Shown here: positions 54,501-62,743 of the stretch, piece by piece
How positions within the stretch are numbered: the first letter of the stretch is position 1
Layout of the letters: the number at the start of each line of letters is the position of its first letter
Assembly: GCF_003285005.1 (NCBI RefSeq)
Contig: NZ_QMFA01000001.1
Location: forward strand, 437,713 to 501,712
From: Paenibacillus sp. YN15
GTDB lineage: Bacteria; Bacillota; Bacilli; Paenibacillales; NBRC-103111
Direction of reading: 5' to 3'
DNA: 64,000 nt
The notes under the pieces: model-generated
Database searches by the model: none
What the model saw: only the letters and a program-made list of their open reading frames with translations
Told to the model about the DNA's origin: nothing
Program-made: the position numbers and the translations under genes

Positions 54501-55259
54501 CTGGCCGAGCTTCCCGATGAAAGCCTAGCGGTTACAGCCGGCCGTGTGGTAAGCCTGAAGACCATCATCACCAAGAAGGGCCAAATGATGGCATTTGCCG
54601 AGGTGGAGGACCGGATTGAACGGCTGGAGCTGGTGCTGTTCCCGGAAACCTGGAAGCGGTTCGGGAATTTTGTGGAAAAAGGAAGCCTGCTCCTCATCGG
54701 GGCGAAGCTCCAGCATCAGGATGAGGAGGAGGGCGTCAAGCTTCTGGCGGAGCGGCTTGAGCCCTTGTCCGCGGACTTCCGGCCGGAGCGCTATAAGAAC
54801 TGGCTGGGCAGAGCGGGGGAACCGCGCCAGGAGCGTCCCGCGGTGGCAGCCGGCTCCCGTGCCGCCCCGCGTACGCCGCGGGTTCAGACGGGGGCGGTGC
54901 AGGAAGGGAGCACGGTTTACAGCCGGGAGGCTGGCGGCGGCAGAGGCGGCACGCAAGCTCAAGCGCCGGGCAACACGGCTGGAGGCAAGCCTCCAGGCGC
55001 CGGCAGCGGAGCAGCTCCTGCGGCGTCCCGCACCCAGCGGCTTTTTATCAAAATCAGCGAGGATAAGGAAAAGGCCGGAATTCTTCCGCGGCTGGAAGCG
55101 CTGCTGAAATCGGCCAAAGGCCCGTTGGAGACAGTTCTCTTCTACGAACGGGAGCAGCGGCTGCTGGCACTGAGCGACCAGTACCGGGTGAGGCCATCGC
55201 CCGAGCTGATCGAAAGCATTGACCAGCTCCTGGGGGCAGGTTCGGCGAAGATCAAATGA
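51522..55259 (+). CDS. dnaE: DNA polymerase III subunit alpha DnaE
   Basis: A 1245-residue DnaE-type replicative polymerase. PHP domain at the start (VHLHVHSEYSLLDG), polymerase active-site aspartates in PDIDIDFSDERRDE, thumb/fingers region HASTHAAGVVIS, tandem HhH area and OB domain (about 990-1070, VAGRVVSLKTIITKKGQMMA is near it). Residues about 1095-1170 are an unusual Gly/Ala/Pro/Gln-rich linker. TTG start at 51522 with AGGGAGGG 5-8 bases upstream; an earlier in-frame TTG has no such site. Gene order with ytrH and accD is as in Bacillus. Confidence 0.95.
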   Translation: MSGFVHLHVHSEYSLLDGAARIEELAAEAAKLGMSALALTDHGAMYGVVPFYKACVKHGVKPILGCELYVAEGSMKDKLSRQEQRTWHLILLAKNRTGYENLMELVSRAHLDGFHYKPRVDFALLSRHAEGLICLSACLGGEVAQHVLHDRYEEAKQTALRYKELFGDDYYLELQDHGMLEQKKVNQGIIRLSGETGIPLVATNDVHYLHAEDYEAQDILICIGTGKTVDDESRLKFHSNQMYLRTAGEMEELFHYVPEALANTAAIAEACSLELVFGQSILPAFEPLPEGSTAPAYLMELCQEGLAFRYQDRPEWQDPAWRKQVEERLRYELAVIERMGYSDYFLIVWDFIRFAHQQGIAVGPGRGSSAGSLVAYVLRITDVDPIRYNLLFERFLNPERVSMPDIDIDFSDERRDEVIGYVVAKYGRDRVAQIITFGTMAAKAAVRDVGRVLNLPYSEVDRTAKMIPFQLGITLDDALKLNPELHKQYVQNPRIGKLLDLARRVEGMPRHASTHAAGVVISRERLTRHVPLQEGTDGTPLTQFAMENLEAVGLLKMDFLGLRTLSIIERTLRWLEEYTGKPVRFGEVPDSDPATYELMSRGDTTGVFQLESAGIRRVLRDLKPSGFEDVISVVALYRPGPMEFIPKYIAGKHGQIQVEYPHPNLEPILKDTYGIIVYQEQIMQIASRMAGFSLGEADLLRRAVSKKKREVLDQERKHFVAGSVGLGYTEEEANRVYDMIVRFADYGFPRAHATAYGVLAFRTAYLKAHYPVFFMASMLTAVIGSHRKVAEYVDDCRRLGIAVLPPDVNESGVAFTPVPRTEESEGQEAGEASALPQDKRGRIRFGLAAIKNVGTQAIESIRRERAEGGPFENLLDFCRRVDLRVCNKRVIESLIQSGAMDSLPGHRAQQLAMLEDTVEAALKWKKEREDLQLHLFGFTEEPNWHIEYPDIPPYSTQQILELERELLGLYLTGHPLDDYEERLTALGSVPLYQLAELPDESLAVTAGRVVSLKTIITKKGQMMAFAEVEDRIERLELVLFPETWKRFGNFVEKGSLLLIGAKLQHQDEEEGVKLLAERLEPLSADFRPERYKNWLGRAGEPRQERPAVAAGSRAAPRTPRVQTGAVQEGSTVYSREAGGGRGGTQAQAPGNTAGGKPPGAGSGAAPAASRTQRLFIKISEDKEKAGILPRLEALLKSAKGPLETVLFYEREQRLLALSDQYRVRPSPELIESIDQLLGAGSAKIK

Positions 55260-55546
55260 TCCTCGGTCCAGGCCCATGACTAAACACGGAACCTCCCGCA
55301 TATAATGACCCAACGGCCGGCCGGTCCTTTTTATACCGCCGTTCATCGGGGAATTTGGGGAGGTTTTGTTGTGGGTTGGAGGCGGTCTGCGCATGCGGTT
55401 GGGCGCCTGTCGCCGGGGGCAAGGGACATGCCTTGTTGCGATAAATTCTCCTTCTGTGATATCATCCATTATATGGCCCTGATAAGCGCCTTCACTTAAG
55501 CCTTTTTTCAATTCGCGGAAAATATGCTTTAGGGAGGAACAACGGC

Positions 55547-55744
55547 ATGTGGACGGTTATCTATATTGCCCCCACCGAAAAAATTGCGGACCGCATCAAG
55601 AACAGACTGACGGAAGAGGGATTTCTGGTACAAGTCCGTTCCATCAACATGACCAAGAATCAATACGAAATACTGGTCCCTGAAGGCGAACTGCTGGATG
55701 TGCAAGAGGTGCTCAACACCATTTTGCCCCAGCGCGGATATTGA
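55547..55744 (+). CDS. Small alpha/beta protein (DUF2007-like, 65 aa)
   Basis: Begins MWTVIYIAPTEKIADRIKNR and ends with YEILVPEGELLDVQEVLNTI, a beta-alpha-beta-beta-alpha pattern like DUF2007 signal-transducing proteins. Some relatives carry an implausible 'glutamate decarboxylase' label. GGGAGGA precedes the ATG. TTGCGA-N18-TATCAT at about 55435-55464 may be the promoter of this gene and accDA. The 287 bases before it show no other gene. Confidence 0.7.
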   Translation: MWTVIYIAPTEKIADRIKNRLTEEGFLVQVRSINMTKNQYEILVPEGELLDVQEVLNTILPQRGY

Positions 55745-55821
55745 CGGCCTGCAAGTTTTAAGTTGAAGGGCCTGCGGCTTAAGCCATGCCTAGGCGATAT
55801 CAGGCTGAAGAGGTGTATTGC

Positions 55822-56706
55822 GTGCCAATAAAGGATATCTTCCAAAAGAAGAAATATGCGACTGTTCCGTCTGAACGTACCAAGCGCGAGATTCCCGAAG
55901 GACTCATGCATAAATGCGGCAAGTGCGGCAAAATCCAAACCTCCATTGAACTGGACAAAAATCTGAAGGTTTGCACCAGCTGCGGCCACCATTTTATCCT
56001 GAGCGCGCTGGAGCGGATTCAGATGGTGATGGATGAAGGGCGTCTGTTTGAATACGACAGCGAACTGACGGCGGAGGACCCCCTGGAGTTTCCGGGATAT
56101 GCGGCCAAGCTGGAGGCGGCCAGGGAGAAGACCGGCTACAACGAAGCCATTGTTACCGGCGAAGGAACCATCGGCGGATATCCGATTGTGGTGGGTGTAA
56201 TGACCTTCGAGTTTTTTGGAGGGTCCATGGGCGGGGCAGTCGGCGAAAAGATTGTCCGCGCCATTGAAGCGGCCATCCAGAAGAAATATCCCCTTGTGCT
56301 TTTCTCCACCTCCGGCGGCGCCAGGATGCAGGAGAGCCTTCTGTCCCTGATGCAGATGGCGAAGACCAGTGCGGCCTTGGCCAAGCTCTCGGAGAAGGGC
56401 GGGCTTTATATCTCGGTGTTGACCGACCCCACTTATGGAGGCGTTTCGGCCAGCTTTGCCATGCTGGGGGATATTATTCTCGCGGAGCCCGGCGCCAATA
56501 TCGGGTTTGCCGGCAAGCGGGTAATTGAGCAGACCATCCGCCAGAAGCTTCCGGATAATTTCCAGACCTCGGAGTTTAATCTGGAGCATGGACAGGTGGA
56601 TATGGTGGTTCACCGCAAGGAGCTTCGTTCGACTCTGACGAAGCTTCTGGATATGCATTCCCAGGCTCACGGCTCATCCGCCGCACGCGGCGCCGGGAGA
56701 GGCTGA
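55822..56706 (+). CDS. accD: Acetyl-CoA carboxylase carboxyltransferase beta AccD
   Basis: Beta subunit that, with AccA, transfers carboxyl from carboxybiotin to acetyl-CoA for fatty acid synthesis. The 294-residue protein has the N-terminal zinc finger CGKCGK...CTSCGHH, then the crotonase-like core with [15 protein letters not shown] and [19 protein letters not shown]. The GTG at 55822 follows GAAGAGGTG and gives the normal start [15 protein letters not shown]; an ATG 12 codons earlier lacks a site. Confidence 0.95.
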   Translation: MPIKDIFQKKKYATVPSERTKREIPEGLMHKCGKCGKIQTSIELDKNLKVCTSCGHHFILSALERIQMVMDEGRLFEYDSELTAEDPLEFPGYAAKLEAAREKTGYNEAIVTGEGTIGGYPIVVGVMTFEFFGGSMGGAVGEKIVRAIEAAIQKKYPLVLFSTSGGARMQESLLSLMQMAKTSAALAKLSEKGGLYISVLTDPTYGGVSASFAMLGDIILAEPGANIGFAGKRVIEQTIRQKLPDNFQTSEFNLEHGQVDMVVHRKELRSTLTKLLDMHSQAHGSSAARGAGRG

Positions 56707-56725
56707 CCGATTCAATCAGAGGCGA

Positions 56726-56817
56726 CCATAACCTGTCCGGCCTTTTGTGCGGTTCAGGTTATTTCAGGGTTGGTCCCCATAACCTGTCCGGCTCGGCTTG
56801 GCTCAGGTTATTTCAGG
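56726..56817 (+). repeat. Two tandem hairpins between accD and accA
   Basis: CCATAACCTGTCCGGC pairs through ATAACCTG with CAGGTTAT of TCAGGTTATTTCAGG; the unit occurs at 56726-56768 and 56777-56817. Stem and flanks are identical, loops differ. The second ends 7 bases before the AGGAGG of accA. Confidence 0.85.
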
Positions 56818-56837
56818 AAAGAAAGGAGGGGTTGCGG

Positions 56838-57836
56838 TTGGCGAGTGAATTGCCTTATGAGCAGCCTCTTGCGGAACTGAGGGGCAAAATCGAGGAACTG
56901 AAAAAATTCGGCCAGGAAAAAGGCATCGATTTCACAGATGAAATCAGCCGCCTGGAAGAACGTTATGCCCGGCTTGCCCAAGAGGTTTACGCGGAGCTTA
57001 AGGTTCACGAGAAAATTCAAATTGTCAAAACGCCCCAGCGGCCCACGACAATTGAGTATATCCAGGCCATGTTTACCGATTTCCTGGAGCTTCACGGGGA
57101 CCGTCTGTTCGGAGACGACCTGGCGATTATCGGAGGTTTGGCCAAGCTTAACGGGGTGCCGGTTACGGTCATTGGCCACCAGAAGGGGAAGGATACCAAA
57201 GACAACATTGCCCGGAATTTCGGCATGCCCCATCCCGAGGGCTTCCGCAAGGCGCTGCGTCTGATGCGCCAGGCGGACAAATTCCGCCGGCCGATTATTA
57301 CCTTCATCGATGTGGCGGGAGCCTATCCCGGAGCAGCAGCGGAGGAACGCGGCCAGTCCGAGGCCATTGCCCGCAATTTGATGGAGATGTCCGCACTTGG
57401 CGTGCCTGTCATTTGTGTGGTTATCGGCGAAGGGGGAAGCGGCGGCGCGCTGGCTCTGGGAGTCGGCAACCGGGTACTGATGCTGGAGCATGCCATTTAT
57501 TCCGTTATTTCGCCGGAAGGGGCGGCCTCCATCCTGTTCAAGGATTCGGCCAAGGCTCCGCAGGCGGCGGAGGCCATGAAGATTACCGCCCAGGATATTT
57601 TTCAGCTGAAGCTGATCGACGAGATTGTGCCGGAGCCGCCGGGCGGCGCCCACAAGGATCTGGAGCAGCAGGCCGCGGCGCTGAAGGCCAGCCTGTGGAA
57701 GCATCTGCAGGAGCTGCAGCTGCTGTCCGCGGATGAGCTGCGGGAAGACCGTTACCGCAAGTTCCGTTCCTTCGGGGCGTACCGGATTCCTCAGCGCCCC
57801 CTGATTTCTGCACAAATCGATCCTGCAAAAGGGTAG
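56838..57836 (+). CDS. accA: Acetyl-CoA carboxylase carboxyltransferase alpha AccA
   Basis: Alpha subunit partner of AccD. The 332-residue protein begins with a helical [20 protein letters not shown] segment, then the catalytic core [38 protein letters not shown] and [12 protein letters not shown]. The TTG at 56838 is chosen: AGGAGG lies 8 bases upstream; a TTG at 56832 is too close. A longer reading would run through the hairpin repeats. pfkA, which usually follows in Bacillales, is absent. Confidence 0.94.
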   Translation: MASELPYEQPLAELRGKIEELKKFGQEKGIDFTDEISRLEERYARLAQEVYAELKVHEKIQIVKTPQRPTTIEYIQAMFTDFLELHGDRLFGDDLAIIGGLAKLNGVPVTVIGHQKGKDTKDNIARNFGMPHPEGFRKALRLMRQADKFRRPIITFIDVAGAYPGAAAEERGQSEAIARNLMEMSALGVPVICVVIGEGGSGGALALGVGNRVLMLEHAIYSVISPEGAASILFKDSAKAPQAAEAMKITAQDIFQLKLIDEIVPEPPGGAHKDLEQQAAALKASLWKHLQELQLLSADELREDRYRKFRSFGAYRIPQRPLISAQIDPAKG

Positions 57837-58012
57837 GAATTTGTCGGATTGGGCAAGATTATAGAGGGTGATGAGGGATTCTATGACAAACATCATAGGC
57901 TTCTGCTTCCCCTATAAGGTATTTTAAGTGATGGTAGTTGGGAATCCCTCAAGGGTTTCATATAAATATCCAGGCAATTCGGATACATAAATTTTAGGAG
58001 GAACATTAAACC

Positions 58013-59767
58013 ATGCGTAAAACGAAGATTGTCTGTACTATCGGTCCTGCCAGTGAATCCGTTGAAAACCTGACCAAGCTGGTCAACGCCGGAATGAACG
58101 TTATGCGTCTGAACTTCTCCCACGGCGATTTCGAAGAGCATGGCGGCCGGATCAAGAATATCCGCGAGGTTGTGAAGAATACAGGCAAGAATGTGGCGAT
58201 CCTGCTGGACACCAAGGGTCCGGAAATCCGTACCGGCAAGCTGAAGGTTGAGCCCATCGAGCTGGTTCAAGATGAAACCATTATCCTGACCACTGAAGAA
58301 ATTCTTGGCGACAAAGACCGTATCTCCATCACATATGACAACCTGCCTAACGACGTAAACATTGGCTCCACCATCCTGATCGACGACGGTTTGATCGGTT
58401 TGACGGTTACCGATATCAAAGGCACCGAAATCTACTGCCACATCGTTAACGGCGGCACCATCAAGAGCAAAAGAGGCGTTAACGTTCCGGGCGTTAAGAT
58501 CACCCTGCCTGGCATCACCGAGAAGGACGCGAACGATATCGTATTCGGTATCGAACAAGGCGTTGACTTCATCGCCGCTTCCTTCGTCCGCAAGGCAAGC
58601 GACGTTCTGGAAATCCGTGAGCTGCTTGAGAAGCACAATGCCAGCCATATCCAAATCATCTCCAAGATCGAGAACCAAGAAGGCGTGGACAACCTGGATG
58701 AAATCCTGGAAGTGTCCGACGGCCTGATGGTTGCCCGCGGCGACCTGGGTGTGGAAATCCCGGCTGAGGAAGTGCCGCTGGTGCAAAAAGCCATGATCAA
58801 GAAATGTAACCGCGTGGGCAAGCCGGTTATCACCGCTACCCAAATGCTGGATTCCATGCAGCGCAACCCCCGTCCGACCCGTGCGGAAGCAAGCGACGTA
58901 GCCAACGCCATCTTCGACGGCACCGACGCCATCATGCTGTCCGGCGAAAGCGCCGCTGGCAAATATCCGGAAGAATCCGTAAAGACTATGGCCCGCATTG
59001 CTGAGCGTGCCGAGTCCGCTTTGGAATACCGTGAAATTTTCCTGAAGCAATCCCAATCCCAACAAACCTCCGTTACCGAAGCCATCAGCCAAGCAGTTGC
59101 CAACTCTGCTCTGGATCTGGATGCCAAGGCAATCGTAACAGCCACCGAAAGCGGCTATACCGCCCGCATGGTGTCCAAGTACCGTCCTAAGGCTCCGATC
59201 ATTGCCGTTACCACCAACCCGCAAGTGATCCGCCGCCTGATGCTGATCTGGGGCGTTATTCCGGTACTGGGCAAGGAAGCCGCCAACACCGACGAAATGA
59301 TCGAACAAGCTATCGACAGCAGCGTAAACGCCGGTCTGGTTAACGTAGGCGACCTGGTTGTCATCACTGCAGGCGTACCAGTAGGACGCACCGGCACCAC
59401 CAACCTGATCAAGGTTCACCATGTTGGCGAAATGATCGCCAAGGGCCAAGGCATCGGCACCCTGAACGCTACCGGCAAGGTGGTAACTGCCCGCACTGCG
59501 GAAGAAGCCAACGCTAAAGCAACTGAAGGCTGCATCCTGGTTACCGTAACCACCGACAAGGAATATATGCCCGCTTTCGAAAAAGCGGCTGCCGTAATCA
59601 CCGAAGTTGGAGGCATCACCTCCCACGCGGCAGTAGTAGGCTTGAGCCTGGGCATCCCGGTTATCGTCGGCGTGGAAGGCGCATTGGCCAAGCTGTCCGA
59701 TGGCACTGACGCTTCCGTATACGCTGAGCTGGGTGTCATCTACTCCGGCAAAGCCAACGTTCTGTAA
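58013..59767 (+). CDS. pyk: Pyruvate kinase
   Basis: 584 residues. Glycolytic phosphoenolpyruvate to pyruvate step. Active-site region [17 protein letters not shown] and [12 protein letters not shown], substrate loop [19 protein letters not shown], and the extra C-terminal PEP-utilising mobile domain (about 490-584, [19 protein letters not shown]) typical of Bacillales pyruvate kinases. AGGAGG lies 10 bases before the ATG. Codon use appears more biased than in neighbouring genes, as expected for high expression. Confidence 0.97.
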   Translation: MRKTKIVCTIGPASESVENLTKLVNAGMNVMRLNFSHGDFEEHGGRIKNIREVVKNTGKNVAILLDTKGPEIRTGKLKVEPIELVQDETIILTTEEILGDKDRISITYDNLPNDVNIGSTILIDDGLIGLTVTDIKGTEIYCHIVNGGTIKSKRGVNVPGVKITLPGITEKDANDIVFGIEQGVDFIAASFVRKASDVLEIRELLEKHNASHIQIISKIENQEGVDNLDEILEVSDGLMVARGDLGVEIPAEEVPLVQKAMIKKCNRVGKPVITATQMLDSMQRNPRPTRAEASDVANAIFDGTDAIMLSGESAAGKYPEESVKTMARIAERAESALEYREIFLKQSQSQQTSVTEAISQAVANSALDLDAKAIVTATESGYTARMVSKYRPKAPIIAVTTNPQVIRRLMLIWGVIPVLGKEAANTDEMIEQAIDSSVNAGLVNVGDLVVITAGVPVGRTGTTNLIKVHHVGEMIAKGQGIGTLNATGKVVTARTAEEANAKATEGCILVTVTTDKEYMPAFEKAAAVITEVGGITSHAAVVGLSLGIPVIVGVEGALAKLSDGTDASVYAELGVIYSGKANVL

Positions 59768-59786
59768 GATTTAAGTTGACTCCCCA

Positions 59787-59816
59787 AGAGTCTCCGGTTC
59801 GCTGGAGGCTCTTTTT
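59787..59816 (+). terminator. Terminator after pyk
   Basis: AGAGTCTCC / GGAGGCTCT stem followed by TTTTT. Confidence 0.88.
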
Positions 59817-59958
59817 GCATTTGGCCCGGATTTTACAACCGCAGCCTGCTTATCCGGTTCGTTTCAACATTGGCCCGCAGTTTGGTATACTGAAGATAGG
59901 ATTGATCCGGTACTTCGCGCAAGAACACTCACAAATCCCAGAAAAGAGGCGGTTTACG

Positions 59959-60393
59959 ATGTTATACTCCAACATTCTGCTTGCTTATGACGGGTCCAAG
60001 GCTTCCACCAAGGCGTTCCAGCATGCTGTAGCGCTGGCCAAGCTGTCGCCGGGAGCAAAGCTTCATGTGGTGCATGTATATGCCTTCCCGCGGCTTTATA
60101 TCGGCGAGGCGCTGGCGCCCATTCCCGCTTCGGTGAACAAGGACGTCTATGATGTTGCCGTGGAAACCACGGAGAAAGCGGAGCAGCTATTGAAGGAATC
60201 CGGCGTTGACGGCACCGTGGAGCTGATCCAGGGGGGTGCTGCGGAAACCATTCTTGATTACGCCAAAACCCACAGCTGCGACGTCATTGTCATCGGCAGC
60301 CGCGGCTTGGGCGGCATTCGTGAATTTGTTCTGGGCAGCGTCAGCCACAATGTGGTTCAGCATGCCATTGTGCCCGTACTGGTAGTCAAGTAA
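59959..60393 (+). CDS. Universal stress protein (UspA family)
   Basis: 144 residues. ILLAYDGSKAS at the start and the ATP-binding VIGSRGLGGIREFVLGSVSH near the end indicate an ATP-binding UspA. AAGAGGCGG precedes the ATG at 59959. The thioesterase gene follows after 14 bases. Confidence 0.92.
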   Translation: MLYSNILLAYDGSKASTKAFQHAVALAKLSPGAKLHVVHVYAFPRLYIGEALAPIPASVNKDVYDVAVETTEKAEQLLKESGVDGTVELIQGGAAETILDYAKTHSCDVIVIGSRGLGGIREFVLGSVSHNVVQHAIVPVLVVK

Positions 60394-60407
60394 GGGAGAC
60401 AATAATT

Positions 60408-60836
60408 ATGCCGCTTTTGTTCACACACAAACTCCGTGTCCGTTATGCGGAGACGGATCAGATGGGGGTTGTCTATCATGCCCGCTATCTGGATTGGCTG
60501 GAAATCGGGCGGACGGAGATGCTCCGGGAGCAAGGGATGGAGTACCGGACGCTGGAGGAGCAGCATGGGCTGCTGCTGCCTGTGGTGGATGTGAGCATCC
60601 AATATTTGAAGCCTGCCCGCTATGATGATGAAGTGCTGCTGACCACGCGGATTGACGGCTTCAACAATGTGAGGCTGGAGTGCTCCTATGAGATCCGGCG
60701 GGCGCAGGACGGCGAGCTGCTGGTTACAGCCGCCACCAAGCATGTCTGGGTCAACCGGCAATGGCGTCCGGCCAGAATCGACCGGGCTTGTCCGCAGCTG
60801 TATGCGCTCCTGAAGCAAGCGGCAGAGGAAAACTGA
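60408..60836 (+). CDS. Acyl-CoA thioesterase (YbgC/FadM, 4HBT type)
   Basis: 142 residues. RVRYAETDQMGVVYHARYLDWLEIGR is the 4-hydroxybenzoyl-CoA thioesterase motif with its catalytic Asp (AETDQMG). Single hotdog domain. Likely clears short acyl-CoAs. Sits in a short operon with the usp gene and possibly fxsA. Confidence 0.9.
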   Translation: MPLLFTHKLRVRYAETDQMGVVYHARYLDWLEIGRTEMLREQGMEYRTLEEQHGLLLPVVDVSIQYLKPARYDDEVLLTTRIDGFNNVRLECSYEIRRAQDGELLVTAATKHVWVNRQWRPARIDRACPQLYALLKQAAEEN

Positions 60837-60840
60837 CATA

Positions 60841-60926
60841 AGCTTATGCTTACGATGCAGGCTTTCCTTCGGAAAGCCCAGCGGATGCTTACGAAGTAGG
60901 CTATCCTCCGGATAGCCCTTAGGAGG
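60841..60926 (+). repeat. Hairpin repeat family supplying a ribosome site, copy set 2
   Basis: Two units: ATGCTTACGATGCA + GGCTTTCC/GGAAAGCC (60860-60878) and ATGCTTACGAAGTA + GGCTATCC/GGATAGCC (60899-60917). The second is followed by CTTAGGAGG, the ribosome site of fxsA, 7 bases before its ATG. Same unit as at 43201-43320. Confidence 0.87.
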
Positions 60927-60933
60927 AATCATC

Positions 60934-61326
60934 ATGCTGCGATGGCTGCTGGCATTGTTCATACTGCTTCCGGCGCTGGAGCTGGTTTTGCTGATCCAAG
61001 CCGGTAAATGGATGGGAGTCGGAGCTACCTTGGCGCTCCTTATACTCAGCGGCCTTTTTGGCGCCTATATGGCCAAGCGGGAGGGAAAGCGGGTATGGGA
61101 TTACGCCCAATTCCGGCTGGCCAAAGGAGAGCTGCCCACCGACAGCATCCTGGACGGAATCTGTATTTTTATCGGAGGGGCGCTTCTCCTGCTGCCCGGT
61201 TTTCTGTCGGACATCGTGGGCCTGCTGCTGCTTCTCCCGTTAACCCGCGGCATCGCCAAGCTGCTTGTGCTCCGGTATATCAGCAAAAGAATCGATCAGG
61301 GCAGCATCATCCTGTTCCGCAGATAG
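60934..61326 (+). CDS. fxsA: FxsA family membrane protein
   Basis: 130 residues with three or four membrane helices; FILLPALELVLLIQAGKWMG, the SGLFGAYMAKREGK loop and LLLLPGFLSDIVGLLLLLP match FxsA/YtzA, a cytoplasmic membrane protein of unclear role. Position between pyk and ytvI matches Bacillus. The ribosome site is part of the preceding hairpin repeat. Confidence 0.93.
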   Translation: MLRWLLALFILLPALELVLLIQAGKWMGVGATLALLILSGLFGAYMAKREGKRVWDYAQFRLAKGELPTDSILDGICIFIGGALLLLPGFLSDIVGLLLLLPLTRGIAKLLVLRYISKRIDQGSIILFRR

Positions 61327-61345
61327 GCAGCCGCCATGCAAACAA

Positions 61346-61375
61346 AAGCCGGATATCCGCGGGGATGTCCGGCTT
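61346..61375. terminator. Hairpin between fxsA and ytvI
   Basis: AAGCCGGATATCC / GGATGTCCGGCTT stem between convergent genes; no long T run. Confidence 0.6.
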
Positions 61376-61419
61376 AAGTGCTCGTGCAAGCGATATGTAT
61401 TGCGCAGCTTTATCCAGAT

Positions 61420-62541
61420 CTAAACCGGCTCCTTGCCTTTGACGATATACCGCCACACATCCCGGAAGATCCCTGCCTTATGGAAGGTGGACAGGAGAAT
61501 CAGGGTGACGGGCCCGATAATCAGCCCCAGGAAGCCGAACAGCTTCAATCCTACATACATGGAAACCAGCGTGGACAGCGGGTCCAAGCCGATGCTGGTG
61601 GCCAGCACCTTAGGCTCCAGAATTTGCCGGGCAACCACGATAATGGAATAGAGAATGGCCAATCCGATGCCCATATAGAAGTCCTTCTGGATGAACTCCA
61701 CAATGATCCACGGCACCATGACGGCGCCGGTTCCCAAATATGGCATCAGGTCTACCAGACCGATCAAGAGACCGATGGTGATGGCGTATTTCACCCGCAG
61801 CACCAGAAGCCCGATAATGACGAATACGGCAGTGATGGAGATCAGAATCAGCTGGGCCCGCAGGTATCCGAAAAGGGCCTTTTGCAGATTGGTCCAGACG
61901 ACGACGGTTGGCTTCACAATAAAATCCGGCGAAATGGCCTTCATCCTGGCGGTGAGCTTCCCCCAGTCCTTGCTGATGAAGAAGGCGGCCAAAAGGGCGA
62001 TGATGATAATCGTGGCCAGACCGGGCAGACTGGTTAACAACGCCACAATACCGTCCAGAATCACCTTCACCATGTAGGAGATGAAATCGGTCACCGTTTT
62101 GCCGGAGGATGTCAAATTGGAATTGATGGTGTCCTTGTACACCGGGTTTTGGTTGTAGATATCCATGATGTTGGTAATGAAATTCTGGATGCGGTCGGAA
62201 TTGATATAATCTGTAAAGAAGGCTTTCCAGGAGTTTAGATTGCTCTGGATAATCAGGGACAGGTCGTTGATTTCCAGCACAATTTTGGTGACGGCCAGGG
62301 TGATCAGCCCCGCAGTAATGCCCAGGAACACAACCAGGGTCAAGATGACGGCCAGCCAGCGGGGCATCTTGGTATCCCGCTGTATCGCATTCACGAAGGG
62401 ATTCATCATGTAGGCGATAACCCATCCCACGAGGAAGGGAATGATCAAGGGTGTGATGAAGTAAATGCCCAGGATAGCCGCCGCCAGCAATAAGGCGACC
62501 CACAATCCCCGGAGCAGCTGCGCCAGCAGCCTTCGATCCAT
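61420..62541 (-). CDS. ytvI: Sporulation membrane protein YtvI (AI-2E transporter family)
   Basis: 373 residues. About seven membrane helices with a soluble segment between helices 3 and 4, and the family signature GLLIGLVDLMPYLGTGAVMVPW. Named as a sporulation integral membrane protein in Bacillus. Divergent from ppk. Confidence 0.88.
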   Translation of the reverse strand: MDRRLLAQLLRGLWVALLLAAAILGIYFITPLIIPFLVGWVIAYMMNPFVNAIQRDTKMPRWLAVILTLVVFLGITAGLITLAVTKIVLEINDLSLIIQSNLNSWKAFFTDYINSDRIQNFITNIMDIYNQNPVYKDTINSNLTSSGKTVTDFISYMVKVILDGIVALLTSLPGLATIIIIALLAAFFISKDWGKLTARMKAISPDFIVKPTVVVWTNLQKALFGYLRAQLILISITAVFVIIGLLVLRVKYAITIGLLIGLVDLMPYLGTGAVMVPWIIVEFIQKDFYMGIGLAILYSIIVVARQILEPKVLATSIGLDPLSTLVSMYVGLKLFGFLGLIIGPVTLILLSTFHKAGIFRDVWRYIVKGKEPV

Positions 62542-62629
62542 AACGGCTTCATCCTTTCAGCGACTTGACGGCAATTTTTCAAAGTGAGCTTTGCACCATT
62601 GTACCATGCTTCCGATTTTCACTGCAAAA

Positions 62630-62683
62630 TTTACAAAACGTTAACAATGCGTTAAGGCCAGGCTAACAATTGCAAAAGATAAT
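62630..62683 (+). promoter_or_regulatory. Pho box and promoter of ppk
   Basis: TTTACA (62630), TTAACA (62641), TTAAGG (62652) and CTAACA (62663) start exactly 11 bases apart, matching PhoP TTHACA direct repeats; GATAAT at 62678-62683 is the likely -10. Confidence 0.7.
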
Positions 62684-62743
62684 GGAAACTAGGAGCAACA
62701 TGCTTTGGTAAACAAGGTCAAACGAAAAACGGAGGCATTCATA

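Noticed and set aside
55305-55499. 64-codon + strand frame between dnaE and the DUF2007-like gene
   Set aside because: No ribosome site and it runs across the likely promoter of the next gene.
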